A DNA stretch of 64,000 bases from CAZUZS01 sp964624795. GTDB taxonomy: Bacteria; Calditrichota; Calditrichia; RBG-13-44-9. Location of the stretch: positions 19,995 to 83,994 of the forward strand of contig CAZUZS010000011.1 in NCBI GenBank assembly GCA_964624795.1, in the 5' to 3' direction. Shown piece after piece: positions 51,983-61,493 of the stretch (positions are counted from its first letter, which is position 1; every line of letters begins with the position of its first letter). The translations under genes and the position numbers were made by a program. The notes under the pieces were generated by a model. It saw nothing but the letters and a program-made list of their open reading frames with translations, ran no database searches and was not told where the DNA came from.

Positions 51983-52825
51983 ATGAACCGTCAAATAAAA
52001 CAGCCCGCAGTCATTGTTGCTTTTGTTATCCAATTCTGTATTACTTTTTTGTTCGCTCAGGCGGAAAACGAATCGAAGCTGAATATCAATCCCGGGTTGG
52101 CCCTCAAGATTTTAGAAGCACCGGTAAAGTCGGACTATGGCGACTCACGAATCACGGTTCTCAAGATCGATCCCGAATTTTACGACATCAATATTTATTG
52201 CGCAAGCCAGCTCGACCAGAAATCCCGCACTGTGAAAACGTGGGCCTCTGAATTCAAATTGACTGCGGTAATAAATGCCGGGATGTACGCTGCCGACCAT
52301 CTCACTTCGGTTGGATTCATGAAAAGTGGAGAGCACCTCAACAATCGGAATCTGAACAAAACTTACAACTGTGTATTTGCCTGCGCCCCGCTGGAAGAGA
52401 ACGTACCGCAGGCGCAAATTATCGATTTAAAATGCCAGGATTTTAAGATCTGGAAAAGCAAATACCTTTCTTTTTCCCAAAGCATTCGCATGATTAGCTG
52501 TCGGCAGAAAAATGTGTGGCAGCAACAACCCCGGAAATGGAGCATTGCTGCACTGGCAGTCGATAAGGAAGGCGACCTCCTGTTCATTCACTGCCGCTCG
52601 CCCTATTCCGTTCACGATTTCATAGAAATGCTGCTGCAGCTACCGCTGAATATTTACAATGCCATGTACCTGGAGGGAGGACCGGAAGCCAGCTTGTATT
52701 TTTCGGCTGGCGACTTTGAGAAAGAGCTTTTCGGAAGTTATGAAACCGGCTTCATCCTGAATGACCAAAATGCCTCAGCATGGAAAATTCCCAATGTTAT
52801 CGGCATCCGTCCAAGGAAAAGGTGA
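51983..52825 (+). CDS. phosphodiester glycosidase (NAGPA) family protein, secreted
   Basis: 280 residues with a signal peptide (MNRQIKQPAVIVAFVIQFCITFLFAQ). The mature part matches the DUF2233/phosphodiester glycosidase family, with INAGMYAADHLTSVGFMKSG, ALAVDKEGDLLFIHCRSPYSVHDFIEMLL and YLEGGPEASLYF. Eukaryotic relatives uncover mannose-6-phosphate tags; bacterial ones act on cell-envelope or extracellular glycans, substrate unknown. The start at 51983 was chosen for the signal peptide and the AAGAGAAAG upstream; a longer frame to 51941 has no start context. It is convergent with the LOG gene. Confidence 0.87.
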   Translation: MNRQIKQPAVIVAFVIQFCITFLFAQAENESKLNINPGLALKILEAPVKSDYGDSRITVLKIDPEFYDINIYCASQLDQKSRTVKTWASEFKLTAVINAGMYAADHLTSVGFMKSGEHLNNRNLNKTYNCVFACAPLEENVPQAQIIDLKCQDFKIWKSKYLSFSQSIRMISCRQKNVWQQQPRKWSIAALAVDKEGDLLFIHCRSPYSVHDFIEMLLQLPLNIYNAMYLEGGPEASLYFSAGDFEKELFGSYETGFILNDQNASAWKIPNVIGIRPRKR

Positions 52826-52943
52826 AAAGCGCTTTTGATGATTTATCAAACGGTACAATGGCGGGGTGATGTTGCCGGTTCAATTATTCGAATCAGTTAT
52901 TTTCCGTAAAGTGGCATCTCCATTCTTGGGAACGATTCCAGAT

Positions 52944-53759
52944 TTAGAGAAAGGCAGCGGTGAGCCGCTCGCGCAGATATTCGAACGCATCCCGCGGATT
53001 GTCGACAAAATAGAATAAATCGAGATCGGCCTGATCAATAACCAGGTTTTCGACCATGTATGGGAAATTAATGACATTCTGCCAGTAATCTTCACCATAC
53101 AGCACTACGGGCATTGATTTCTGTAATTTCTTGGTCTGAATCAGGGTCAGCACTTCCCAAAGCTCGTCCATGGTGCCGAAACCGCCGGGAAACACAACCA
53201 GCGCCTTGGCCAAATACACAAACCAGAATTTCCGCATAAAGAAATAGTGGAATTCAAAATTCAGCTCCGGCGTGATGTAGTCGTTTGATTCCTGCTCCAT
53301 GGGCAGCGAAATATTCAGGCCAATCGATTTGCCACCCGCGGCGTCCTGCGCTCCGCGATTGACCGCTTCCATGATGCCGGGGCCGCCGCCGGAACAAACC
53401 AGGAACCGGTAATGGGAATTTTTCAGACCGATAGACCATTGGGTTAGCAGACGCGCCAGCTCCCGCGCCTCATCGTAATAACGGGACATCTTGAGACCGA
53501 TCTCGGCATGTCGCAATTCCTTTTGGTTCGCCTCATCCGGGGACTGATCAAAGGCCTTCTTTTTCAGATCGTACATTTCCCTGGCGGTTGCGCCATCTTT
53601 TACACGCGCCGATCCGTAGAAAACGATTGTATCCTTGATGTTTAATTTTTTGAAACGTGCTGCCGGTTCCAGATACTCAGACAGGATGCGCAATGTCCGC
53701 GCATCACTGCTATTCATGAACTCCGAATTCTTGTATGCTTTTGGCGCCTTCCGACTCAT
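52944..53759 (-). CDS. LOG-family nucleotide-binding protein (TIGR00730)
   Basis: 271 residues with the LOG/YgdH-type Rossmann fold. The motifs SGGGPGIMEAVNRGA and PGGFGTMDELWEVL (PGGxGTxxE) are intact. These proteins hydrolyse nucleoside 5'-monophosphates at the N-glycosidic bond (cytokinin-activating in plants, AMP/IMP-type in bacteria). The size fits the longer bacterial subgroup with an N-terminal helical extension. The ATG overlaps the stop of the DJ-1-like gene (ATGA), so the two are coupled. Base removal plus a DJ-1 protein suggests damage response, but this is inference. Confidence 0.9.
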   Translation of the reverse strand: MSRKAPKAYKNSEFMNSSDARTLRILSEYLEPAARFKKLNIKDTIVFYGSARVKDGATAREMYDLKKKAFDQSPDEANQKELRHAEIGLKMSRYYDEARELARLLTQWSIGLKNSHYRFLVCSGGGPGIMEAVNRGAQDAAGGKSIGLNISLPMEQESNDYITPELNFEFHYFFMRKFWFVYLAKALVVFPGGFGTMDELWEVLTLIQTKKLQKSMPVVLYGEDYWQNVINFPYMVENLVIDQADLDLFYFVDNPRDAFEYLRERLTAAFL

Positions 53760-54295
53760 CTACCCTCAGTCAGTTTGGAAATTATCATTTCAGCAAACTC
53801 CTTTATCCAACGCGGCTGATTGCTGGTAATGATATTATCGTCTACAACCACTTTATCATGAACATGGACGGCGCCCTTCTGCTGCAAAATGACCGCTGCA
53901 TTATAATCGGGATAGACCGTCGCCTTTTTGCCCTGTAATAAATCAGCATTTGCCAGCGCTACCGGAGAAACGCTGGCCGCGGCAATCAGCTTGTGTCCGG
54001 AATTCGCTTCTTTCAGAATCCGGTGGAGGTCTGCATCGTCCCAAAGCGAAGTATAGGCCCCATAACCACCAATCAATACAATTGCGTCATAATTCTTGGT
54101 CTCCGCATCGGCAATCGTAAGATGCGGAACCACATATCCATCCAACCGGCCTAAAGCCTTGTCCATGGAATGGCTGGCAACGGCTACCACCGCACCTTCT
54201 TCGATGAATAAGTTGTCAAGATATGAATACTCTTCCTCGTTGTAATTCTTCTGGGCAACGATCAATAAAATTTGTTTACCGCTTAAGCGTCCCAT
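53756..54295 (-). CDS. DJ-1/PfpI-family protein with Ser in place of the nucleophile Cys
   Basis: 179 residues with the DJ-1/PfpI class I glutamine amidotransferase-like fold: DAIVLIGGYGAYTSLWDDADLH and, at the nucleophile elbow, LIAAASVSPVALANADLL. The usual CxxP nucleophile Cys is Ser108. Without it, the classical DJ-1/PfpI protease, hydrolase or deglycase activities are unlikely, unless serine acts as nucleophile. The overall length and the following HVHDKVVVDDNIITSNQP are typical, so the fold is intact. GAGGAG precedes the ATG. Overlaps the LOG gene by four bases. Confidence 0.85.
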   Translation of the reverse strand: MGRLSGKQILLIVAQKNYNEEEYSYLDNLFIEEGAVVAVASHSMDKALGRLDGYVVPHLTIADAETKNYDAIVLIGGYGAYTSLWDDADLHRILKEANSGHKLIAAASVSPVALANADLLQGKKATVYPDYNAAVILQQKGAVHVHDKVVVDDNIITSNQPRWIKEFAEMIISKLTEGR

Positions 54296-54398
54296 GGCAT
54301 CTCCTCAATAGGTAATCGTCCGAACCATATATCAAATATTTTTTGTTTCTGCCCTGTTTTTTAGTATTCCAAAAATAAAACCTGGAACCAATTGCAGC

Positions 54399-55382
54399 CT
54401 AATCCTGAAAAAGCTCCGGGTTTACCGCGAACCCCGGTTTCTTCCCCTTCAAAACAGCAAGTAGATTCCGCGCAGCAGTGCGCGCCATCTCGTCGCGGGT
54501 ATGGACGGTAGCGCTGCCGATATGCGGAACAAGAGTCACATTTTCCAGGTCGGCAAGACCCGGAGCAAGCAGCGGTTCATTTTCAAAGACATCCAGTGCG
54601 GCGCCGGCAATCCATTTTTCCTGCAGGGCTTTTACCAGGGCCGTCTCATCAACAATCGGTCCGCGCGAAGTGTTAACTAAATATGCAGTTGGTTTTACTC
54701 TTCGTAAAGCGTTTTCATTTATAAGGTGTCGTGTACCGGAAGATAGCGGCAAATGAATTGAAATAAAATCGGATTCTCCCAACAGGGTATCCTGGGAAAC
54801 CTTGCGCGCGGCCAGTTTTTCCTCCAGGAGGGGATTTCTGCTCCGGTCAAAATAGAGGACGCGCATGTCCCAGCCCCGGCTGCGTAGCGCCACTGCGGTT
54901 CCTATTCTTCCCGCCCCAATGATTCCGAGTGTTTTCTTTGTCAAATCCTGCCCCAGCAGCATCAGAGGCTCCCAGCCGTGAAAACGGCCGCTGCGCACCA
55001 TCCGATCGCCTTCGGCTAGCCGCCGGGCGGCGGCAAGAAGAAGCGCCCAGGTCAAATCCGCGGTCGCGTCTGTCAAAACTTCAGGCGTATTGGTAACCAC
55101 TATCTTCCGGCCGGTCGCATATTTTACATCGATGTTGTCGTAGCCAACCGCATAATTGCTGATAACGCGCAATGCCGCGGCGTGATCAATAATCTCCCGG
55201 TCTATCGGTGTAGATAACAAACTGATAACACCTACCGCCTCTTTGATATTTTCAATCAGAATTTTTCGTGGAATGGGTGAATTGCTTGGATAAACAGATA
55301 CTTCACAATCGTTTTGCAGCATCTCTATCCCGGCGTCCGGAATGGGTTGGGTTATGAACACCCTGAATTTTTTACTCGCCAT
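54399..55382 (-). CDS. D-isomer-specific 2-hydroxyacid dehydrogenase
   Basis: 327 residues with the two-domain layout of glyoxylate/hydroxypyruvate reductases. The NAD(P)-binding motif reads GIIGAGRIGTAV, and the catalytic Arg, Glu and His are in NTSRGPIVDE, DVFENEPLL and VPHIGSAT. It reduces a 2-keto acid (glyoxylate, hydroxypyruvate or a related compound) with NAD(P)H. The residues after the GxGxxG strand (VLYFDRSRN) have Asp then Arg, so NADH and NADPH are both possible. The ATG at 55382 has GGTGGAG about ten bases upstream. It stands alone, more than 100 bp from both neighbours. Confidence 0.93.
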   Translation of the reverse strand: MASKKFRVFITQPIPDAGIEMLQNDCEVSVYPSNSPIPRKILIENIKEAVGVISLLSTPIDREIIDHAAALRVISNYAVGYDNIDVKYATGRKIVVTNTPEVLTDATADLTWALLLAAARRLAEGDRMVRSGRFHGWEPLMLLGQDLTKKTLGIIGAGRIGTAVALRSRGWDMRVLYFDRSRNPLLEEKLAARKVSQDTLLGESDFISIHLPLSSGTRHLINENALRRVKPTAYLVNTSRGPIVDETALVKALQEKWIAGAALDVFENEPLLAPGLADLENVTLVPHIGSATVHTRDEMARTAARNLLAVLKGKKPGFAVNPELFQD

Positions 55383-55730
55383 TCGTCACATTCTCCACCT
55401 GCAAGACGCAAATAGTACGTATTAAATAAAAAAAAGTCAACGGATTTGTCGAAAGGGCTTATCGAATTGAATCGTCAAGCAATATAATCTATGTGAGAAC
55501 CATTATTCCGCATTCTGTTTGAACAGTATACCGATAGGGCAAAAAGGAGTCGATTGATATGTAAGTTACGAGGTTTGAAGCAGCACTCCAGGATAGATCA
55601 GTAAAGGGTGGCGGCAGGAATCGTAATTGCGTGTGCGTTCGCAGGCAAAGCAATCACATCCGACAACTGTCTCCTTTGATCAGAGCCAGGCCAGTCTCAG
55701 AAAATACCGGACTCCCTTCAGGGGCAACTT
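55383..55730. other. intergenic region before the 2-hydroxyacid dehydrogenase
   Basis: 348 bases, no convincing gene. An AAAAAGGAGTCGATTGATATGTAA near 55540-55564 looks like a start with a ribosome binding site but the frame stops at once (not a gene). No repeat or hairpin with a U run was seen. Confidence 0.5.
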
Positions 55731-57584
55731 CTATTCACCCAACAGGTTTTCCATTTCATCGATGAGTTTAGCGAAAAGCCGGGCGGTCGCTTCGATGGGA
55801 ACAGGCGATGTCATATCCACCCCGGCATCCCTCAATAGATTGATGGAGTAGTCCGAGCTCCCGCGGCTGAGAAAACGGAGATACGCATCCCGCGTCGGGA
55901 TGTCGCCCGCCAGAATTTTCCGGGAAAGCGCAGTTGCTGCTGAAAATCCGGTGGCGTACTGCCAAACATAAAAATCATAATAAAAATGTGGAATGCGGCA
56001 CCAATTCACATCGTAGATTGAATCCAACTCAAAATCCGGGCCGTAGTAGCGGGCATAAATTTCCCTGGCAAGCCGGTTCAGACTTTCGGCGGTAAGTGCC
56101 TCGCCAGCTTCGGCTTTTTCATGGATGGATTTTTCAAATTCCGCAAAAATGGTCTGGATGTAAACAGTACCCCGGATCTGGTCAATATAATGGTTCAACA
56201 GGTAGAGTTTCTTGTCCTTGTCGGTGGTATTTTTTAGCAGGTAGTCAATAAGCAACGATTCATTTAACGTGGATGCCACCTCTGCCACAAAGATTGTATA
56301 CTCGCTGTAAATATAAGGCTGGGTCCGCATTGTATAATAAGAATGCATGGCGTGCCCCATCTCATGGGCTACTGTGAACATATCGTCCAGCGTTTCATTG
56401 TAATTCAGAAGAATATAGGGATGCGCAATCCCATAGGATGCATTTGAATAGGCACCGGATCGTTTGCCTTGATTTTCAAAAACGTCAATCCAGCCGGATT
56501 GAAAACCATTCTCCATCGCCCGGAGGTAGTCGTCTCCTAGTGGCTGCAATGCCTTTTTGATTGTTTCAACCGCTTGTGGATACGGCACTTTCCACTTCAT
56601 TTCCGTCAGCAACGGCACATATAAATCCCATGGTTGAACCCTGTCAAGCTTCAAAAGCCTTTTGCGGAGATTGATATATTTGTGCATCGGTTCAATATTT
56701 TTATTTACTGCTTCAATCACATTATCGTACACCGCGGTTGGGATATTATCCGAATCCAGAGCGCCCTCCAGTGCGTTCCGGTAATTCCGGGCCTTGGCGA
56801 AAAAGATATTTTTCCTGATAGCACCGGAGAGGTTTGCCGAAAGCGTATTCTTCCAATCGTTGTACGTATTGTAAAAAGCAAGGAAGGTATTTTTTCTTAC
56901 CCGCCGGTTGGCAGAGCGTATGAGCACTGAAAAATTTCCCTTTGTAACCTCAACCCGCGTTCCCTGCTCATTTTCAACTTCAGGAAATTTGATGTCTGCA
57001 TTATTGAACATGGAAAAGACCTGGTATGGCGTCCCGGCCATTTCGCCGGCAAGTGCGAGCAGATGTTCGCCATCCTTGTTCAGAATATGGTTTTTGCTGC
57101 GCAGGATATCCCGGAGATAATGCTCGTACACCGCGAGCTCGCGGTTTCCATGGATGAATTCCCAAATTTTTGCTTTCGGCAGAGAAATGATCTCGGGGTA
57201 AATAAATGCTTCTTTTTGCCTTACTCTGCTAATCAAATTCGCAATTCTTTCCCGATATGCCTGGAATTTTGAAACACGGGTATCTTCGTCTCCCTTAAGA
57301 TTGGCATAAAGGCTTAAATTACCAAGGGTGATTTCAATCCGATCCCGAATTTGAAAGCACTTGAGCATCTGGCCGGCCGATTCGCCCAACTGGCCGCGGT
57401 ACTGGTCTAATTGATCCATATCTTCCTGGATTCCATCAAACGCCGTCTCCCAGTCGTCATTGGAGGCAAAAATATGGTCGGTGCGCCATTTTGAGGCGTC
57501 ATCAATTTCCTGCCGCGATTTCAAATTTTGTGACCGGCCGTTCGCAGGCTTGGGATTGAGCAAAGTTAGCATTATCTTTGACAT
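55731..57584 (-). CDS. pepF: oligoendopeptidase F (M3B family)
   Basis: 617 residues, like PepF (about 600). The zinc motif HEMGHAMH is at about 407-411, the third-ligand glutamate follows in FVAEVASTLNE, and the C-terminal block FYYDFYVWQYATGFSAA is typical of the family. It cleaves short peptides of about 7-17 residues in the cytosol. GAGGAGATTTT precedes the ATG at 57584. The first 17 residues contain a short hydrophobic region but no clear signal peptide. Single gene, divergent from the pentapeptide-repeat gene. Confidence 0.96.
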   Translation of the reverse strand: MSKIMLTLLNPKPANGRSQNLKSRQEIDDASKWRTDHIFASNDDWETAFDGIQEDMDQLDQYRGQLGESAGQMLKCFQIRDRIEITLGNLSLYANLKGDEDTRVSKFQAYRERIANLISRVRQKEAFIYPEIISLPKAKIWEFIHGNRELAVYEHYLRDILRSKNHILNKDGEHLLALAGEMAGTPYQVFSMFNNADIKFPEVENEQGTRVEVTKGNFSVLIRSANRRVRKNTFLAFYNTYNDWKNTLSANLSGAIRKNIFFAKARNYRNALEGALDSDNIPTAVYDNVIEAVNKNIEPMHKYINLRKRLLKLDRVQPWDLYVPLLTEMKWKVPYPQAVETIKKALQPLGDDYLRAMENGFQSGWIDVFENQGKRSGAYSNASYGIAHPYILLNYNETLDDMFTVAHEMGHAMHSYYTMRTQPYIYSEYTIFVAEVASTLNESLLIDYLLKNTTDKDKKLYLLNHYIDQIRGTVYIQTIFAEFEKSIHEKAEAGEALTAESLNRLAREIYARYYGPDFELDSIYDVNWCRIPHFYYDFYVWQYATGFSAATALSRKILAGDIPTRDAYLRFLSRGSSDYSINLLRDAGVDMTSPVPIEATARLFAKLIDEMENLLGE

Positions 57585-57945
57585 AAAATCTCCTCAAAAA
57601 CAATATGCAGCAAGGTCATCTCATATTTTGTCTCGCGGCAAGTTTGGCAGTTTGGAATTATCAGTTTCCGCATCTTACGGATTTGATGATACGGCGATCA
57701 AACAACCTGCATTGTAATCTTATGTTTCCTATCATGTATTCAAAGGCATCTATTGAATGCAAAAAATGGTGCGGACAATAACGCAACCCATATTTCAGCA
57801 AATTAATAAGATAATGGAACTTTATTCTTCACACAAACTAAAATTAATTTTAGAATTGGATTTTTCATTATTTTTTTTTAATATATAACGTTATGAAATA
57901 AATGAACCTTAGAAATGAAATACGAACTGAACCGGGGGTGAAAAC
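57585..57945. other. divergent intergenic region (pepF / pentapeptide-repeat gene)
   Basis: 361 bases, no gene. The right part (57780-57900) is very AT-rich (an uninterrupted T run near 57870) and probably holds the rightward promoter. No motif shared with other regions was recognised. Confidence 0.5.
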
Positions 57946-58833
57946 ATGTCCTACCATAAGTGTGCGGAAGACGGATGTCCCTTTAAACCAATTTCTTTTA
58001 CCCACTATTGCTGGCAACACATTCCTGATAAAAAGACCTATCTGAAGAAGCTGCATAAAAATATCGAAAGTTCGGTTGCGCCGGTCACGTTGGATAAAAT
58101 TGTCCTGGATAGTTACGACCTTTCGTCGCTCGACCTGCGTAGCGCATCATTTATGGGCGCCATGCTGATTGATGTAGATTTCAGCGATTCCAATATGACA
58201 AACATCAATCTGAAAAGAAGCTTTATTCAAAATTCCCGTTTCAAGAATACGAAGCTTGTGCAAGCCACATTAAGCGGAACCATTATTCTGGATTCCGTCT
58301 TCACCGATGTTGACATGTCGTTGGTGGAGGGAAACCTCCTCAAAACAAAAAATTGCCAGTTCGAAAATCTGTATATCAAATCCGCCGACCTTAAGAATAC
58401 ATTCTGGAAAGACGACACATTCAAATCGGTGCAGATTGCCGACAGTAATTTTATGATGAGTTTCTTCGACGCCATTATTGTCGAAAAGAGCAAGCTGGAC
58501 AATGCCCTCTTCTCCGGCAGCCAGTTTTATAAATGTGAATTCCAGACCAACGATCTTATCGAAGCAAACTATATCGGTTGTTTGATGGATAATAACCTTT
58601 TCAAGAATTCACTTTTGCAGAACTGCAGATTCGCCACGGCCATTCTCAACCACAACCTCTTTGAAAGCTGCAAAATCCAGAAACCGATTATGCGGGAAAC
58701 GCAGATTGTAAACAGCAAGTTTAACAGGTGTGAAATTCAGATGCCAGTCCTTCAGAGAGCCATTATCATCCGATCGAATTTGAATCCCCAAAAGCTTGAA
58801 AATGCGAATCTCGAAGGCCTGGTTGTCATGTAA
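57946..58833 (+). CDS. pentapeptide-repeat protein with N-terminal Cys/His cluster
   Basis: 295 residues. The N-terminus carries CAEDGCPFKP and HYCWQH, a C-x4-C-x10-C-x2-H pattern (residues 6-25) that could bind zinc. After a helical linker, about 40 pentapeptide repeats (A/S D/N L/F x x; for example ASFMGAMLIDVDFSDSNMT) run from about residue 62 to the end, forming a right-handed quadrilateral beta helix. Such proteins may mimic DNA or bind partner proteins; the function here is unknown. GGGGGTG lies seven bases before the ATG, and a clear terminator follows, so it is a single gene. Codon use looks AT-richer than in the surrounding peptidase genes. Confidence 0.88.
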   Translation: MSYHKCAEDGCPFKPISFTHYCWQHIPDKKTYLKKLHKNIESSVAPVTLDKIVLDSYDLSSLDLRSASFMGAMLIDVDFSDSNMTNINLKRSFIQNSRFKNTKLVQATLSGTIILDSVFTDVDMSLVEGNLLKTKNCQFENLYIKSADLKNTFWKDDTFKSVQIADSNFMMSFFDAIIVEKSKLDNALFSGSQFYKCEFQTNDLIEANYIGCLMDNNLFKNSLLQNCRFATAILNHNLFESCKIQKPIMRETQIVNSKFNRCEIQMPVLQRAIIIRSNLNPQKLENANLEGLVVM

Positions 58834-58860
58834 GCCCCAAAATGATTGCAATAAAATCAA

Positions 58861-58889
58861 GCCGCCAGCTTATCACTGGCGGCTTTTTT
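58861..58889 (+). terminator. rho-independent terminator of the pentapeptide-repeat gene
   Basis: GCCGCCAG (58861-58868), seven-base loop, CTGGCGGC (58876-58883) and a following T run of six. An ideal terminator 28 bp after the stop. Confidence 0.92.
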
Positions 58890-59234
58890 GTTTTAATTCC
58901 TGCATCTTATAAATATTACCGGAAGGCCGTGAACACGCAAAACGCATGATCTACATCATGTTAGAAGAATTTGGCGCTGATAGATTTGGCGCCAAAGCAA
59001 AAATCCGGGCAGAACGATGAAAGCGTTCTCCAGTCAAATTATCGCGTCAGTCCGCCAAGCTACTCGCCAAGATCGCCATAAGGCATGAGAGAGTATATGA
59101 TGGGATAATTCATGCGAGAGTACTATCCTGCTATTACAATTCTCATCACGGCTTTTTTTGCAGGCCACCTTCCGGTTTCATTACAGAGCAACTTTTTTAA
59201 TTAAATGGCGGCTTGGTGATCTCATTGATCGATG
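58890..59234. other. convergent intergenic region with two palindromes
   Basis: No gene. It contains an inverted repeat CATGAT-CTAC-ATCATG at 58945-58960 and a perfect 12-base palindrome TTTGGCGCCAAA at 58985-58996, with a second partial TTTGGCGC at 58970-58977. Their role is unknown; neither has a U run. Confidence 0.5.
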
Positions 59235-61451
59235 CTAAATCATAGCGAGCAATAATATGCCCCCAATGAAAATGAGGCTTCCGGGAATACCCATCAAGGG
59301 GATGAGCAAAACAGATGAGAAAAGTGCGCCCAAAACCGCCCCGCCCAAATCCAGGCCATACGTCAATCCCGCATTTCCCGATGGATGAAGTGTGTAATAT
59401 TGGGACGTGACCTGCGCGAAATACATGCCGCCCATGCTCCCAAAGAAGAAAATCAGTGACGGGTACAACATCCAGCGGGAGGCATTGTAGACCGTTGCGG
59501 ATGAAATAATCTGCCATTCAAAAGCCCCGGTAAGATACAAAATCAGACAACCGGCAATCATACCTAAAAGCGTAATTCGTAGTCGCCGGGCGCCGGCTTG
59601 TATTATCTGGCGGGTTGAAATTCCCGCGCCAAACGCAAGGCCGAGCAGATATAATCCAAAAATGATTGAGATTCCCGAATAGACCGTCCCGAATAGCACC
59701 TGGTAGGAATATAGCAGAACTACTTCGAGCATGATAAGTGCCGCTCCAACCAGGAACAGGTTAAATAAAGACAGCCAGCTTGGAACTCGCATTACAAACA
59801 ACCGGAAGGCCAGTAATGCAAGGCAAACCGAAACAACCAGAAGAATTTTGCTCTCGTTTAATTTTTTAAAAACCGCGGTCAGTTTTTGACCACTCAGCGA
59901 ACTCCAGGTCATAAAATAAGCAAGATAGCCATTCAAATTAAAATCGCTAATGTGGCGAGTCGATTGCCACCTGTTAATCTGCGCTTCAAAGGCCCGCATT
60001 CGTTCTTCCGATAGCTGGTATTTCATAAAGGTTGGTGTAAGATACTTTGGCATTATTTCATATTCGGCCAACCGTTCCTTCCACATACTCAAAAATTCGC
60101 CAAAAGAAGCACCACTACCGCACAGAAAATTGTTTTCATCTCCCGGGAGAATCACCACATGCGCAAACTCTCTCTGCAAAGTATTTTTCAAAATACCGAT
60201 GTAGATCGCCAGATTTTCATTTATGTAGTTTTCCGAGGATCGTATGCTGAAATAATAGAGACCGCTTGCCTTCAGATGCCTGCGTATCAATTTAAAAAAA
60301 GTCTCCGAATACAGTCGATTTAGACCAAGCGTGGAAGGCTCCGGCTCGTTCAGGCAAATGATATCATAGCGATGCGCGCTAACCGAAAGGTAATTTCTAC
60401 ATTCGGAAGTAATAAAAGTAAGGGTCAGATCATTTCCTGGATTCTGCCGGGTTATCTCTTCCTTCTGAAACCGAACCAGCGCCGGGTCCATTTCCACATA
60501 ATGAACGCTTTTTAGGGACGATATTTTGCTCAGATACGGCAGGTAGCCGGCGAGATTTCCACCAATTATCAAAACATTCTCAGGATGAGGATGGTTGAGT
60601 AACGGTATCAGAATCCGGTTTTCGACTGTTTGAAGGTCGGGAGTAGAATAGAGAATTTTCCCCTGATAATATGCAACTTGCTGATCGCCCGATTCCATTA
60701 CTTTAAAGTTCCCGTACGGGGTGTCGTGGTCACGAGTAATCTGGTAAGGTGAATAAATAATCCGGTTCAGCCTCGTAATCCCCCACGTTCCCGCGACAAT
60801 GAGGAGCAGAATGATGAATAGATAAGCAAGAATGCCGATTTTATCGGGCAATCGCGTCTTCCGGTTGAAGAAGGCTGGCAGCGACCAACATATCATAAAC
60901 AATAAAAAACAAATTGCTAGTGCCTGAAAACCGCTCAAATAGCGAAACAAGAAGTAATTGAGCATAACTGCCGCCAGGAAGGAACCAATGCTTTCATAAA
61001 TGTAAATACGGGCAATCTGCTTTGGTAGCAAAACACCGGGCTTAATAATGATTTTGACCAGGTAGGGGAACAGTGCGCCGCATATAAAGGAAGAGGGTAA
61101 TAAGGAGATCAGGATTATCAATGTGGCACTGGCAATTGGAAGAGGCGCACCGGGGATAAAATGAAACAGCTTTGGACAGATTTTAATAAGCATATAATTT
61201 AAGAGAAAAATTGGGACAACATAAAAAACAATCCTGTTCGGTACGGCTTGTTTTTGGGACAAACGTGAAGACAGGATCGAACCGCTGGATGTCCCCATCA
61301 ACCAAATTCCCAATGCCAGTCCGATGAATAATTCGTTCCCCTGAAGAACTTCCAATAGCAGCCGGATAAAAACAACCTGAATGCCCAGAGAAATCACTCC
61401 CAGGCCGATCGCTGCATTTAACGCCAAATATTTTTGAGCATATTGCTTCAT
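59235..61451 (-). CDS. membrane-fused spermidine synthase-like protein
   Basis: 738 residues: about six to eight membrane helices (1-230), a Rossmann methyltransferase-like domain (about 240-450) and another set of about seven membrane helices to the end. The soluble part resembles polyamine aminopropyltransferase: VLIIGGNLAGYLPYL and VHYVEMDPALVRF. The core is not typical, as GGGDGG is GGNLAG and the catalytic Asp region reads CLNEPEPS. Aminopropyl transfer is thus unproven; related membrane proteins are annotated only as spermidine synthase-like or fused-MFS. Start ATG at 61451. Divergent from the large secreted protein. Confidence 0.8.
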   Translation of the reverse strand: MKQYAQKYLALNAAIGLGVISLGIQVVFIRLLLEVLQGNELFIGLALGIWLMGTSSGSILSSRLSQKQAVPNRIVFYVVPIFLLNYMLIKICPKLFHFIPGAPLPIASATLIILISLLPSSFICGALFPYLVKIIIKPGVLLPKQIARIYIYESIGSFLAAVMLNYFLFRYLSGFQALAICFLLFMICWSLPAFFNRKTRLPDKIGILAYLFIILLLIVAGTWGITRLNRIIYSPYQITRDHDTPYGNFKVMESGDQQVAYYQGKILYSTPDLQTVENRILIPLLNHPHPENVLIIGGNLAGYLPYLSKISSLKSVHYVEMDPALVRFQKEEITRQNPGNDLTLTFITSECRNYLSVSAHRYDIICLNEPEPSTLGLNRLYSETFFKLIRRHLKASGLYYFSIRSSENYINENLAIYIGILKNTLQREFAHVVILPGDENNFLCGSGASFGEFLSMWKERLAEYEIMPKYLTPTFMKYQLSEERMRAFEAQINRWQSTRHISDFNLNGYLAYFMTWSSLSGQKLTAVFKKLNESKILLVVSVCLALLAFRLFVMRVPSWLSLFNLFLVGAALIMLEVVLLYSYQVLFGTVYSGISIIFGLYLLGLAFGAGISTRQIIQAGARRLRITLLGMIAGCLILYLTGAFEWQIISSATVYNASRWMLYPSLIFFFGSMGGMYFAQVTSQYYTLHPSGNAGLTYGLDLGGAVLGALFSSVLLIPLMGIPGSLIFIGGILLLAMI

Positions 61452-61493
61452 CCGGCTTCATCTTTGGTTTGGAACAACTTAATCAAAAATAGC

